A stretch of 64,000 bases of DNA from positions 116,162 through 180,161 of the forward strand of contig NZ_CALXYQ010000002.1 in NCBI RefSeq assembly GCF_944393015.1. The letters run 5' to 3'. Below the pieces are notes generated by a model. That model was not told the DNA's origin, did not search any database, and was given only the letters and a program-made list of their open reading frames with translations. The translations under genes were made by a program, and so were the position numbers. Origin of the DNA: an uncultured Brachyspira sp. (GTDB lineage Bacteria > Spirochaetota > Brachyspiria > Brachyspirales > Brachyspiraceae). Of the stretch, positions 52,249 to 62,000 are shown one piece after another. Numbering within the stretch: the stretch's first letter is position 1; each line of letters opens with the position of its first letter.

Positions 52249-53451
52249 TTATTTATTTTTTAAAAATACCATTATCATAGGAGCTATAAAAGAAAAAATA
52301 AATGAGTAGATACCATAAACATAAATAAAACTGTATATTTTATTATTTCCAATCACTGCTTCATTTATATTAATATTATTTTTAAATATCTTTATTATAG
52401 ACTTTATATTTTGTACTATTATATATATTAAATTAATAGCTATTACAGCATTAAGAACCGCAATAGAAATTTCATTTATTTTATTTTCAGAAATAATTAC
52501 TCTGTATATACTCGCACTTAATACCAATATATTAAATAAAAATGCCAATATTGGAAATATTATATACATTGCTTTTGTTATGACTCCAGCTTTATAGTCA
52601 GCTCTTATAAAGTATAAAGTAAGAACAGATAAAATTAATAATGCATTATAAATTATAAAAGACTTAGTATTGTCAAAAGGTCTTATAGGTTCATATAGTA
52701 ATGCAAAAAATAAAGCAAATATTAAAAATGAATATAAAAATAATAATCCTCGAGAAATATATATTGATAAAACAGTTTTAAATCTCTTTTGTACAAAGAA
52801 AAATATAAAAGGTATTATAGAAAAAACAAATACAATAGACATAAAAAGAAGTTTTTCAATTAACGATTCAAAATCAGCTGCTATATCAGTTCTAAAAATA
52901 AATTTATTATATAAAAAAGCAATAAATACCCAAAATACAAATGCAATAATTGCAGCTATTGTAGAAAATACAATTATATCTCCTAGCTTAGTAAAACTAT
53001 TATATGTGTTATCCTTTATATTAAAATTATTATCAGCTAAAAGTATTATAATAAAAAACATTATAGAAGATAATATACTTTTATTAATCATTATATTAGA
53101 CATAAAAAAATTAAGCATATCAGGTATTTCATCTTTTAATGGTGCTGAAGTAAATATGCTAAGCAAAAATAAAAGTAAAAATGATAAAAATGTTATTAGT
53201 ATTGTTCTTTTATTAACATTTTCAAAATTGCTGTTTATACTAAATAAAAATGAATAACAAAAAAAATAAAAAACTTGAAAATAAAAACTATTAAAAATCA
53301 TATTGTAAATTAATTTTTCAAGATCGTATGTAGTATCAAATAATAATATATATATATTCGTAGGAAGAGAAGAAATTAGCATTAGCACAAATACTAATAT
53401 AAAATATATTATTTTTTTACTGCTTGGATTAATTAACTTATTTTCAGACAT
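52249..53451 (-). CDS. polytopic membrane protein, copy 2 of a duplicated pair
   Basis: The 400-residue protein has the same membrane layout as 46879-48129 and near-identical halves (for example 'TSAPLKDEIP' and 'PIRPFDNTKSFIIYNALLIL'), but a different middle of about 60 residues ('AFVFWVFIAFLYNKFIF', 'ADFESLIEKLLFMS'). The upstream leader is also conserved between the copies, including the CATAAGGGG ribosome-binding region and a GTATT/AATAC mini-hairpin. TTTACA-17-TATAAT about 60 bases before the gene may be its promoter. Function unknown. Confidence 0.78.
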   Translation of the reverse strand: MSENKLINPSSKKIIYFILVFVLMLISSLPTNIYILLFDTTYDLEKLIYNMIFNSFYFQVFYFFCYSFLFSINSNFENVNKRTILITFLSFLLLFLLSIFTSAPLKDEIPDMLNFFMSNIMINKSILSSIMFFIIILLADNNFNIKDNTYNSFTKLGDIIVFSTIAAIIAFVFWVFIAFLYNKFIFRTDIAADFESLIEKLLFMSIVFVFSIIPFIFFFVQKRFKTVLSIYISRGLLFLYSFLIFALFFALLYEPIRPFDNTKSFIIYNALLILSVLTLYFIRADYKAGVITKAMYIIFPILAFLFNILVLSASIYRVIISENKINEISIAVLNAVIAINLIYIIVQNIKSIIKIFKNNININEAVIGNNKIYSFIYVYGIYSFIFSFIAPMIMVFLKNK

Positions 53452-53566
53452 TTTTCATAACCCCTTATGAGTATTTCTTATTAATACTTGAAAATGGATT
53501 ATAACTTAATAATTATAAATTGTAAAGTATTTATATGTTTATGATTGTTTAATATTGAGAATAAAG

Positions 53567-56107
53567 TTAATAGTCAAAAAAATTATTCATATCATTGAAA
53601 ATTTCTCTCATACTTCCTCTTAAAATTTTGGCATTAGGAAGAGATTGAATGAATTGAGAGCCGTAAGTTTTTGTATAAAGCCTCTTATCAAGAACGAATA
53701 CAACACCTCTGTCATCTTTACTTCTTATAAGGCGTCCGAATCCCTGTTTGAATTTTATAACAGCGAAAGGAAGAGCATAATCTAAGAATGCATTTCCTCC
53801 ATTTTCTTCTATGTATCTGTATCTTCCTTCACTTATAGGGTCAGTAGGAACAGCAAAAGGCAGCTTAGGTATTATAACAACTTCCAAATTCTTTCCGGCA
53901 ACATCGACACCTTCCCAGAATGAATCTACTCCGTAAAGTACATTGTTTGAAGATGATTTGAACATATCAAGCAAAGTATGTCTATGTATTGAAGCTGTTT
54001 GGGCTAGGGCATTTATATTTTTACTTTTCAATTTTTCTGACGTGTTTTCATATACATTCATAAGCGATGCAAAAGAAGTGAAAAGTATAAAAGCTCTTCC
54101 TCCTGTTATGTTGCATACCTGAAGCAATACTTTTGAAGTGAAGTCATTAAATGTATCCGCAGCTACATCAGGCATATCTGTTGCTATATATAATCTTGCA
54201 TTATCCTCATAATTGAATGGTGATTCTAAATATATTTCTATTTTTTTATTTTTTTCTATATAATCAAAGCCTAATCTATTAGAAAAGAAATTAAAACTCT
54301 TTGAAACTGTTAAAGTAGCAGAGTACATTGCCACAGTATCAAATCTTGAGTATAGAAAATCATTTAAATTTTTGGCTACAGTTACAGGAGTTAAATGCCA
54401 ATTAAGAATGAGATTTCCTTTTTTGGTGAGTCTTGTTTCCACCCATCTTATATATTCATCTTTTTTGTAATCTATTGTAGAATTTAATGAAACTAATTGT
54501 CTTTTAAGTCTTTCTAAATAAGCATTAGACATTTGAGCTATTTCTTCATAATCAAAATCTTTTTCAATAGCAATATCAAAAAACTTTTTATATAATTTAT
54601 CGCATATATTAACAAGAGAAGTCATTGAAAGCACCATCTCTCTTAATGCTTTTAATCCTTCATTCTGCCAATGCTGAGTCATAACAAGTTCAGGACTTAT
54701 TCTGAATTTATAACCTAATCCTTCTTTAGTCTGAATATTTTTATGACAATAAGTTATGAATTCTTTTGATTTATCTTCAACAACATTTCTTACTCTTGAA
54801 GTTAAATCATGTGCCTTATTTATTAAATCAAGTATTTCATCGTATTCATGCTTTTCAATTAATGCTTGTTTTTCATTAAGCATATTATTAATACTTTCTA
54901 TCACTCCAAGCCTTTTGTTTTTCTTTATTCTTGAAAGATAGAAAAGAGCTTTTAATATTCCGTTTTTACTTCCTTCATCTCCGAAATAACTTGATGCAGA
55001 GTTCTCAAAATTATGTGCCTCATCAATTAAGACTTTTGTATATCTTGGAAGAAGGCTGTATCTTCCTGCTGTTTCTGCATAAAGTGATAAATCAGCACAA
55101 AGTATATGATGATTAACTATTAATAATTGTGCAGCATTTAACTGTTTACGCATTTTATAAAAATAACAATCTTCTAAATATTCGCATTTTCTATGAGTGC
55201 AAGTATCCGTATCGCAGCAAACCATTTCCCATAATTCGCCTTTAGGTTTATATCCTAAATCTGTTATTGAGCCGTCTTTTGTTATATTAAGCCAATGGTC
55301 TATATCCTCAAAGAAATTTATCTGTTCTTCAAAATCAAATTTATCATGATCATTTAAACCTTCTTTAACTTTTTTGATACATACATAATTATTTCTTCCT
55401 TTTACCAAAGCATATTTTACGCTTGGGGCAATTCCTCCTATGATAGAAGGTATATCTTTTGAAATAATTTGCTCCTGAAGATTTATAGTATTAGTAGAAA
55501 TTACTATTCTAGTTTTATTTTCTTTTAGCCATAATAAAGCAGGTATTAAATATGCAAAAGATTTTCCTATTCCCGTTCCGGCTTCAGATATTAAATGTTT
55601 ATTATTGTTAAATGCTTCTATAGTAGCCTCAACAAGTTCAGTTTGTTCCTGTCTGTATTCGTACTTTTTTAATAATTGACTTAAAGTACCGTTTTCTGTA
55701 AACATATATAAAGCTTCGGGAACATCTATAGTTTTTACATTCTCTGATTTTATAGGCTTTACAACTTCATAATAATCATCAACATCATTATTGACTATAT
55801 AAAAACCTACTCCGGCATTATTACCGAGTTCGCTTGCTATTGCTAAGTCTGCTCTTGAAGGTGTGAGCTGTCCAGAAGGGTGATTATGAATAACAGCATC
55901 AAATTCCAATGATAATGATATTATAGCAGGCACTGAATCTTTATTACCTCTAGCCATTACCTCTATATAATCCAATATTCCGTAAGCATTGAAATTTATT
56001 CCAAAGTATACTTCATTTCCATAGGCATCTACTATTGCCTTTCTCATATAATTAATTGCATCTATGGAAAATACATTGTCTATTTCTTTTGCATAATTAT
56101 TATTCAT
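53567..56107 (-). CDS. DinG-type FeS helicase fused to an N-terminal JAMM (RadC-like) domain
   Basis: The 846-residue protein joins two modules. Residues 10-120 form a RadC/JAMM-like domain with the metal motif H74-x-H76-x10-D87 ('VIHNHPSGQLTPSRAD'). Residues 145-846 are an XPD/DinG superfamily-2 helicase with Walker A 'EAGTGIGKS' (175-183), an FeS-type cysteine cluster ('CIKKV', 'CCDTDTCTHRKCEYLEDC'), DEAH box 'LIDEAHNFE', and the C-terminal motifs 'GVDSFWEGVDVAG' and 'QGFGRLIRS'. DinG unwinds R-loops and forked or G4 DNA in repair. It stands as a single gene. Confidence 0.9.
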   Translation of the reverse strand: MNNNYAKEIDNVFSIDAINYMRKAIVDAYGNEVYFGINFNAYGILDYIEVMARGNKDSVPAIISLSLEFDAVIHNHPSGQLTPSRADLAIASELGNNAGVGFYIVNNDVDDYYEVVKPIKSENVKTIDVPEALYMFTENGTLSQLLKKYEYRQEQTELVEATIEAFNNNKHLISEAGTGIGKSFAYLIPALLWLKENKTRIVISTNTINLQEQIISKDIPSIIGGIAPSVKYALVKGRNNYVCIKKVKEGLNDHDKFDFEEQINFFEDIDHWLNITKDGSITDLGYKPKGELWEMVCCDTDTCTHRKCEYLEDCYFYKMRKQLNAAQLLIVNHHILCADLSLYAETAGRYSLLPRYTKVLIDEAHNFENSASSYFGDEGSKNGILKALFYLSRIKKNKRLGVIESINNMLNEKQALIEKHEYDEILDLINKAHDLTSRVRNVVEDKSKEFITYCHKNIQTKEGLGYKFRISPELVMTQHWQNEGLKALREMVLSMTSLVNICDKLYKKFFDIAIEKDFDYEEIAQMSNAYLERLKRQLVSLNSTIDYKKDEYIRWVETRLTKKGNLILNWHLTPVTVAKNLNDFLYSRFDTVAMYSATLTVSKSFNFFSNRLGFDYIEKNKKIEIYLESPFNYEDNARLYIATDMPDVAADTFNDFTSKVLLQVCNITGGRAFILFTSFASLMNVYENTSEKLKSKNINALAQTASIHRHTLLDMFKSSSNNVLYGVDSFWEGVDVAGKNLEVVIIPKLPFAVPTDPISEGRYRYIEENGGNAFLDYALPFAVIKFKQGFGRLIRSKDDRGVVFVLDKRLYTKTYGSQFIQSLPNAKILRGSMREIFNDMNNFFDY

Positions 56108-56196
56108 ATTAGTACAATAATATAGTATATATTGAAATGTTTGTCAATGATTTAATATTATATTCAAAATTAAATTTATTAATTTAAAAATAGAAT

Positions 56197-59100
56197 TTAA
56201 TTGTATATGTAGCTATAAAAATTATTTTTTTGACATAATTTTTTTATTTTTTCTGAATTAGATAAGCCTAATTCTTTTATATCTATATTGAAATATAGAG
56301 CAAATACTAAATCATCTATATAATCTTTAATTATATTTTGTTCTTCTTTATCTATACAGTCTGAGAATTTTAATTCATTTAATGATATTTCATCATTAGT
56401 ACTAAATTTTTCTTCAATTACAGACTTTACTAAATCAGATTTTCTTTTAATTTTTTGTTCTATTATATTTCCATTTATATCTGTCAAAATTAATTTGTTT
56501 TTATTAACAGTAACATTTTTAAATTTTTGTTTAGTAGTATTAAAATCAACAAAGTCTTTTATTTGATATTTTTCAATATGTAAAATTCCTATTGAATATT
56601 TTATTATTTCTTTTTTTATTTTTAAATTTTTATCTGTAATAATAGGTATTTTTATAAAATCTTTTATACTGCTCAATGATAGTAACAAATCTTTTTCATT
56701 ATTAGAAAATAATAATTCTTTTAATAAGAAAAAATTTATTTTAGAATTTAATAGAGAAAATAAATATAATATTTCTTCTCTATTACTGCTTCCAATACCA
56801 CAAAATTGATTTCTAGCCCATATAACTTTTTTGTCAGTATAAAAAAATCTTTTAGGATTAGCATAAGACCAAATAACTTTATATGTAGAATCTAGAAAAT
56901 AATAATCCTGATTACCTTGCCTTAATGCTATAAAATTTTTATCTTTTGAATTTTTTCTTTCATCAGGCCAATATCCTGAAGCACATTGTATGCTATATAA
57001 GTTATTATTAATTTTAGGATATATATAAAAATCTTTCTCTTTTAATTTTTGTTTTTCATCTATAGCATAACCCCCATCATAAAAAAACTGACTTTTGAAA
57101 TTTTGATTTGCTAGTTTATGATCGTAATATATATTAGAATTCAAATTTTTATTATATTCTGAAATAAAATTAATAAATATATCATCTTTCTTTATAAAAT
57201 TCCAATTATTAATATTATCTATTAAAATATGTTGTTCTATGTATTGATTTTTTATTTTATTTGAAGAATTAATATAGCTTACTTTCACCTTATTTTTTTT
57301 ATTAGATATATCTTTTTTTTCTATAAATAAAATTAACGATGATGTTGATACATCTTTATTTTGTTTTAATCCTCTATTTGTAAATACATTATTTTCAAAT
57401 ATTCTTATACTTTTTATTTTAGTATTATTAGATAGATGATATCTCAAAACATCTAAGTCTCCAGCTGTGAGTATAGTTTGCGGTATTATATAGCATAATT
57501 TTCCATTATCTTTTAATAATGCTATACCTAAAGCAATAAAAAAAGCATACAAATTAGGATTAGGTCTGTATCTTTTAGGATTATTAGGAATAGAATGCAA
57601 ATTCATTCCATATACATTTCCTAATGTTATTGAATTATCATTTTTATCTTTAATAAGTTTAGTGAACTCTATTTCCTGACGGCAGCATTCATTATAACCT
57701 ATATAAGGAGGATTACCTATAACAAAATCAAATCTTTTTCTAGGTTCTCCATTTCCTTTTAATGATAAAAGCATATCCTCTAAATCTTTCTCGTCTCTCA
57801 TAAATGAAGGATAATCTAATGCTGTTTTTTGTATATGACTAAATAAGTCTAATTCTTCATCAGAATGAGAATTAATACCTGTTTCTAAAAACTCACTTAT
57901 ACTGTCTTTGGTTTTAAATATTTTTAGTTTATTATCAATAGGATTTTCATAATTATCATTAACTATCAAAGGAAGCATTCTCATAAGAATATTCATTTCA
58001 GCAAGGTATAGAGGAAATTCTTCTATATCCAAACCAAATATATTTTTATCAATAAGTTCCTCGATTTTTTTAGAAGTATCAAGATTTCCATCATCAAAAG
58101 CATTTATTATTCTATCTACTGCACTATAAAGAAATGTACCGGCTCCGCAGCTTACATCTATTAAAGATATTTCATCATCTGAAGCGTTTTTTAAATAATC
58201 TTCAGTATATCCAATTTCTTTTAACATGAAATTTACAACTTCAGGATCTGTAAAATATTGTCCCTTATTTTTATCTGGATATAAATCTTTCAAATAATTT
58301 TCATAAATAAATCCAAATATTTCATTTTTTATCCCTGAAAAATTATATCTATTTATAAATACTATAATATCAAGCCAAGGAGATATATCATCAATATCAA
58401 TTTCTCCTTTTAAATTGTCAATTAATTTTTTATTTATACTTTTCTGTTCTTCAGCAAAAGGTTTGTAAATGTTGCTTGAAATATATTCAGATATATTTTT
58501 TATTTCGTTTATTATAATAGAATAAAAATCTTTGTCTAATAATGCTTTTTGAATTTTATTTAGCATTTTATTATATTCATCATTGAATTTTTTATAGCCA
58601 TTATCAACTAATACTTTATATAATATAAATTGAATAAAATAAGCATAAGAAGTTTCTACTGCTTGTTTTTCTGCTTTTGAATTATCAAGTAGATTATTAA
58701 AACTTCCTATTGCTTTCATCTTTCCTTTGAAATTAATTATTAACTGAGTAATATCATCAAAAAATATATATCTATTTTCTTGTTTATTGAGATTTAACTG
58801 TTCTGATTTTTCTTCTCCGTCTATTTTTAATAAGTCTATGTAATAATTTTCTTCTTTTATGTAGGAATTCCAATAACTCAAAAAATCTTTAGGAGATGAA
58901 AGCATATCATATAAATAAAATGATTTATATTTATTAGAACGGTAAAATCTCCATTCATTTCCATCAGTTAATATTGCAAATTTTTTATTCCAATCTTTTT
59001 GATATTGAAATACTTGCTCTATTCCTTTTTCTATATTTTCAAATTTTTCTACTTCTACAGGTATAACTATATTAATTCCATCTATAAAAATTACGTAATC

Positions 59101-59304
59101 AGGTCTTCTTCCTTCTTTAGAAGTTTCTATTGTAAATTCATATTTACGGTTTTTATTTGGAGTAGATTCTAATCCCTTTTTTAGATTAAATAATTCATTA
59201 TCCTGTAATACATCTTTTACGAAATCTTGTAATCCGCCTAATTCTTTATTTTTAAAAATATTTTCATCTTTAGACCATCTTTCTTTTAAATATTCTAAAC
59301 TCAT
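56197..59304 (-). CDS. type IIG-like restriction-modification enzyme (Eco57I-like)
   Basis: The 1035-residue protein carries both activities. A nuclease-like N-terminus has P68-D69 followed by 'IPVEVEKFENI' (E84, E86, K87), then 'YQKDWNKKFAILTDGNEWRF'. The N6-adenine methylase core has the SAM motif DVSCGAGTFL (383-392) and catalytic NPPY (531-534). A C-terminal target-recognition region (about 700-950) contains 'GSSNREEILYLFSLLNSKIN', the usual end of a recognition domain. Such enzymes need no separate methylase or specificity gene. It is alone, flanked by unrelated genes, and AT-richer than them, which suggests acquisition by transfer. Confidence 0.88.
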   Translation of the reverse strand: MSLEYLKERWSKDENIFKNKELGGLQDFVKDVLQDNELFNLKKGLESTPNKNRKYEFTIETSKEGRRPDYVIFIDGINIVIPVEVEKFENIEKGIEQVFQYQKDWNKKFAILTDGNEWRFYRSNKYKSFYLYDMLSSPKDFLSYWNSYIKEENYYIDLLKIDGEEKSEQLNLNKQENRYIFFDDITQLIINFKGKMKAIGSFNNLLDNSKAEKQAVETSYAYFIQFILYKVLVDNGYKKFNDEYNKMLNKIQKALLDKDFYSIIINEIKNISEYISSNIYKPFAEEQKSINKKLIDNLKGEIDIDDISPWLDIIVFINRYNFSGIKNEIFGFIYENYLKDLYPDKNKGQYFTDPEVVNFMLKEIGYTEDYLKNASDDEISLIDVSCGAGTFLYSAVDRIINAFDDGNLDTSKKIEELIDKNIFGLDIEEFPLYLAEMNILMRMLPLIVNDNYENPIDNKLKIFKTKDSISEFLETGINSHSDEELDLFSHIQKTALDYPSFMRDEKDLEDMLLSLKGNGEPRKRFDFVIGNPPYIGYNECCRQEIEFTKLIKDKNDNSITLGNVYGMNLHSIPNNPKRYRPNPNLYAFFIALGIALLKDNGKLCYIIPQTILTAGDLDVLRYHLSNNTKIKSIRIFENNVFTNRGLKQNKDVSTSSLILFIEKKDISNKKNKVKVSYINSSNKIKNQYIEQHILIDNINNWNFIKKDDIFINFISEYNKNLNSNIYYDHKLANQNFKSQFFYDGGYAIDEKQKLKEKDFYIYPKINNNLYSIQCASGYWPDERKNSKDKNFIALRQGNQDYYFLDSTYKVIWSYANPKRFFYTDKKVIWARNQFCGIGSSNREEILYLFSLLNSKINFFLLKELLFSNNEKDLLLSLSSIKDFIKIPIITDKNLKIKKEIIKYSIGILHIEKYQIKDFVDFNTTKQKFKNVTVNKNKLILTDINGNIIEQKIKRKSDLVKSVIEEKFSTNDEISLNELKFSDCIDKEEQNIIKDYIDDLVFALYFNIDIKELGLSNSEKIKKLCQKNNFYSYIYN

Positions 59305-59379
59305 AAAACACCCTCTAAAATATAGTTTTAATTAATAAATCAAAATATATTAATATCATATTTTTTAATATTATTTCAA

Positions 59380-60549
59380 TTATCTATGAGCTAAACTATT
59401 ATTAGATACAATGCCGCTGTTAGTTATATTGTCAGCAAACATAGTCTTTATGCTCTCATTTGTAAGAGGCGAATAAAAATCATGTATAAGTTCATAACCC
59501 TTTTTTATAGCATTAGTATCATAGGTGTTGTATACATAATTGCTTGCTAGAGTAGGCATATTAATATTAGGATCTTCTTTTATAGGCTTCATTACTACTT
59601 CAAAACCATTCTGCTTAAAGAAGGCATAATAAGTCGGTACATAAGAAAAATTTATCTCCTTATTTTCATTTATTTCTAATGATACAACTGTACCTATATC
59701 AAGATGCGGATATCTTCCTTTATGATTTGCAATGAAGTTTCCTAATGAATATATAATAATACCGCTATGATTAGTTCCTTCATAAATTTCTACTGGTCTA
59801 GGTACATGAGGATGATGCCCTACTATTATGTCAACTCCATTTTCTATCAAAGCTCTTGCAGTTTCCTTTGTTTTTTCTTCAGGAGCAGTTGTATATTCTA
59901 ATCCGAAATGAAGAGATATTATTTTTATTTCATTGTTTGTGGCAAGTGCTAAATCAGATTTTACTTTTTCTACTAAATCTTCTTGTTTAGGGAAGAAATT
60001 CATAAAATAGAAATAATCATTTTTATTTGTTTTATGACTTAGTCCATTATCAAGCATAGTATATGCAGATATAAAAAGAGGCACATTATTAATATTAGTT
60101 ATGATAGGTGCTATGCTAGGGGAATTAGTTGAACCTCCTAAAGTTAATTTATTATTTCTATGAAGTTCTGCCACAGTTTCAGCTTCAGCTTGAGCCCCCT
60201 GATCATAGGCATGATTATTAGCTATTGAAAAAGTATTGAAATAATTAAAGAAGTATTTCAAATAATCTAATGAGCCATTAAATTCAGGATAAGGCATTGG
60301 CGGTTTATTTGTATTAACAACGAATTCTAAATTTGCAAATACAATATCCCCTTGAAAATAATCTTTCAAATCTATTAAAACATCATTGCTTTCAAAAGCA
60401 TCTACAATAGTAGGATGCGTCATTATATCGCCTGTAAATACTAATTTAATACTTTGAGGCGGTTGAGGCTTTTTCTCTTGTTCCTGATTATTATCAGCAC
60501 ATGAAGATAGTAATATTAAAGTTAAAGCAACGATTATTTTTTTTATCAT
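59380..60549 (-). CDS. CapA-family lipoprotein (metallophosphatase fold)
   Basis: The 389-residue protein has lipobox 'LILLSSC' (C17), a short linker and the CapA/PgsA fold. Metal-binding motifs of the calcineurin-like type are present: 'FTGDIMTHPTI', 'VFANLEFVVNT', 'SIANNHAYDQG', 'IISLHFGLEY', 'VDIIVGHHPHVPRPVEIY' and 'IIYSLGNFI'. CapA proteins take part in poly-gamma-glutamate or capsule formation, but many members have no such partner genes, as here. It is last in the minus-strand group with the CNNM/HlyC gene and likely faces the periplasm. Confidence 0.87.
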   Translation of the reverse strand: MIKKIIVALTLILLSSCADNNQEQEKKPQPPQSIKLVFTGDIMTHPTIVDAFESNDVLIDLKDYFQGDIVFANLEFVVNTNKPPMPYPEFNGSLDYLKYFFNYFNTFSIANNHAYDQGAQAEAETVAELHRNNKLTLGGSTNSPSIAPIITNINNVPLFISAYTMLDNGLSHKTNKNDYFYFMNFFPKQEDLVEKVKSDLALATNNEIKIISLHFGLEYTTAPEEKTKETARALIENGVDIIVGHHPHVPRPVEIYEGTNHSGIIIYSLGNFIANHKGRYPHLDIGTVVSLEINENKEINFSYVPTYYAFFKQNGFEVVMKPIKEDPNINMPTLASNYVYNTYDTNAIKKGYELIHDFYSPLTNESIKTMFADNITNSGIVSNNSLAHR

Positions 60550-60587
60550 AATTATTTTCCTAATTAGTAATTATTTTTTATATTATC

Positions 60588-61976
60588 TTATTCATTTAAA
60601 ATTTCTGAATCATTTTTTTCTGAGTCAGTTGCATCTTGTGAATCAAGATTATCACTTTCATTTGTTCTTGAATATTTTAAAGGTGTGAATTCCATTTCAA
60701 CTATTCTTCTGTCTTCAACTTTCATTATCCTTACTCTGTAGCCTTTAAGTATAAAACGCTCATTTGTTTCAGGTATATGATCAAGCATATCAATCACATA
60801 TCCAGCTATAGTCTGATATTCTTCATGTTCGAGTTCTAATTTTAAAGTTTTATTAACATCTTCTATAGGAGCATTTCCATTTATTATAATTCTTTTTCCT
60901 TTGAATCTTATTACATCAGCTTCTCTTTTATCGCTTTCATCTTCTATGTCGCCCATTATCTCTTCTATTATATCTTCCATAGTAACAAGTCCGGCAGTTC
61001 CGCCATATTCATCAATAGTAATTACCATTTGAAGTTTTTTCTTTTGCATATCATTAAATAAACTGCTTATAGTCTTAGTTTCAGGTACGAAGTATGGCAG
61101 CATTATATAATCAATGGCTTTCTTTTTGATTTTGTTCATTTTTCCGCCGCCTTTAACATACTCTTTAAACAAAGCTCTAGTATGAAAAATCCCTATTATA
61201 TGATCAACAGTTTCCTCATAAACAGGAAATCTTGAAAGCCCTGATTCTACAGTAAGTTTTATAATTTCATTTACATCTGTTTCAGCTTCTATACATACCA
61301 TATCAACACGAGGAGTCATTATTTCTTCAACGGTTTTATTTCTGAAATCTATTACACCTGTAAGAAGTTCATGAGTAGATTCTTTAATTATACCTTCTTT
61401 ATGTCCCAAATGTATTATTGTTGTTATATCATCCATACTTGATAATGCACTTCTTTTTTCAGCATTCCTCAATTTTTTAGGTACAAAATAATTCATTATG
61501 AAAGTTGTTACTTTATCCATCAAAAATGTTATAGGCTTGAATATAAAATGACAAAATTTCATAAAATATAGGAGATAAGGCATTACTTTTTCAGCATTAA
61601 CTCTCATAAGTACTTTAGGAAGTATCTCACCAAATATAATAATAAGTATTGTTATTGTAGCAGTTGATATTGTAACCATCACATTTGTTGATACATGAGG
61701 CAGAATGTCAGCAAGCCTTACGGCAAATACTGTTATAATGGAACTTGCTGATATATTAACTATATTATTACCAACTAATAGAGTAGGTATCATAGAACTT
61801 GATTTTTCCAAATATTTTTTATCTTCTTCTTTTATCTTTTTCTCTCTTACTAAACGCATTAAAGTAACATCATCAATTGAGGTATATGCTGTTTCGCTTC
61901 CTGAAAATAATGCCGAGAGCATAATAAGAATAATTATTATAAATATTTCTAATAAATAAACCAGTAGTATTTCCAT
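60588..61976 (-). CDS. CNNM/HlyC-CorC (TlyC-like) membrane protein
   Basis: The 462-residue protein has an N-terminal DUF21/CNNM membrane domain of about four helices ('SALFSGSETAYTSIDDVTLMRL', 'LLVGNNIVNISASS', 'IIFGEILPKVL'). A pair of CBS domains ('IMTPRVDMVCIEAETDVNEI', 'DEYGGTAGLVTMEDIIEEIMG') and a C-terminal CorC_HlyC domain ('GYVIDMLDHIPE') follow. Family members export or sense Mg2+/Co2+; short relatives were named haemolysin C in Brachyspira. The C-terminal 40 residues are Asp/Ser/Glu-rich. It ends 38 bases before the CapA-like gene. Confidence 0.9.
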   Translation of the reverse strand: MEILLVYLLEIFIIIILIMLSALFSGSETAYTSIDDVTLMRLVREKKIKEEDKKYLEKSSSMIPTLLVGNNIVNISASSIITVFAVRLADILPHVSTNVMVTISTATITILIIIFGEILPKVLMRVNAEKVMPYLLYFMKFCHFIFKPITFLMDKVTTFIMNYFVPKKLRNAEKRSALSSMDDITTIIHLGHKEGIIKESTHELLTGVIDFRNKTVEEIMTPRVDMVCIEAETDVNEIIKLTVESGLSRFPVYEETVDHIIGIFHTRALFKEYVKGGGKMNKIKKKAIDYIMLPYFVPETKTISSLFNDMQKKKLQMVITIDEYGGTAGLVTMEDIIEEIMGDIEDESDKREADVIRFKGKRIIINGNAPIEDVNKTLKLELEHEEYQTIAGYVIDMLDHIPETNERFILKGYRVRIMKVEDRRIVEMEFTPLKYSRTNESDNLDSQDATDSEKNDSEILNE

Positions 61977-62000
61977 AAATAATGAGCCTTATTTCTTTTA

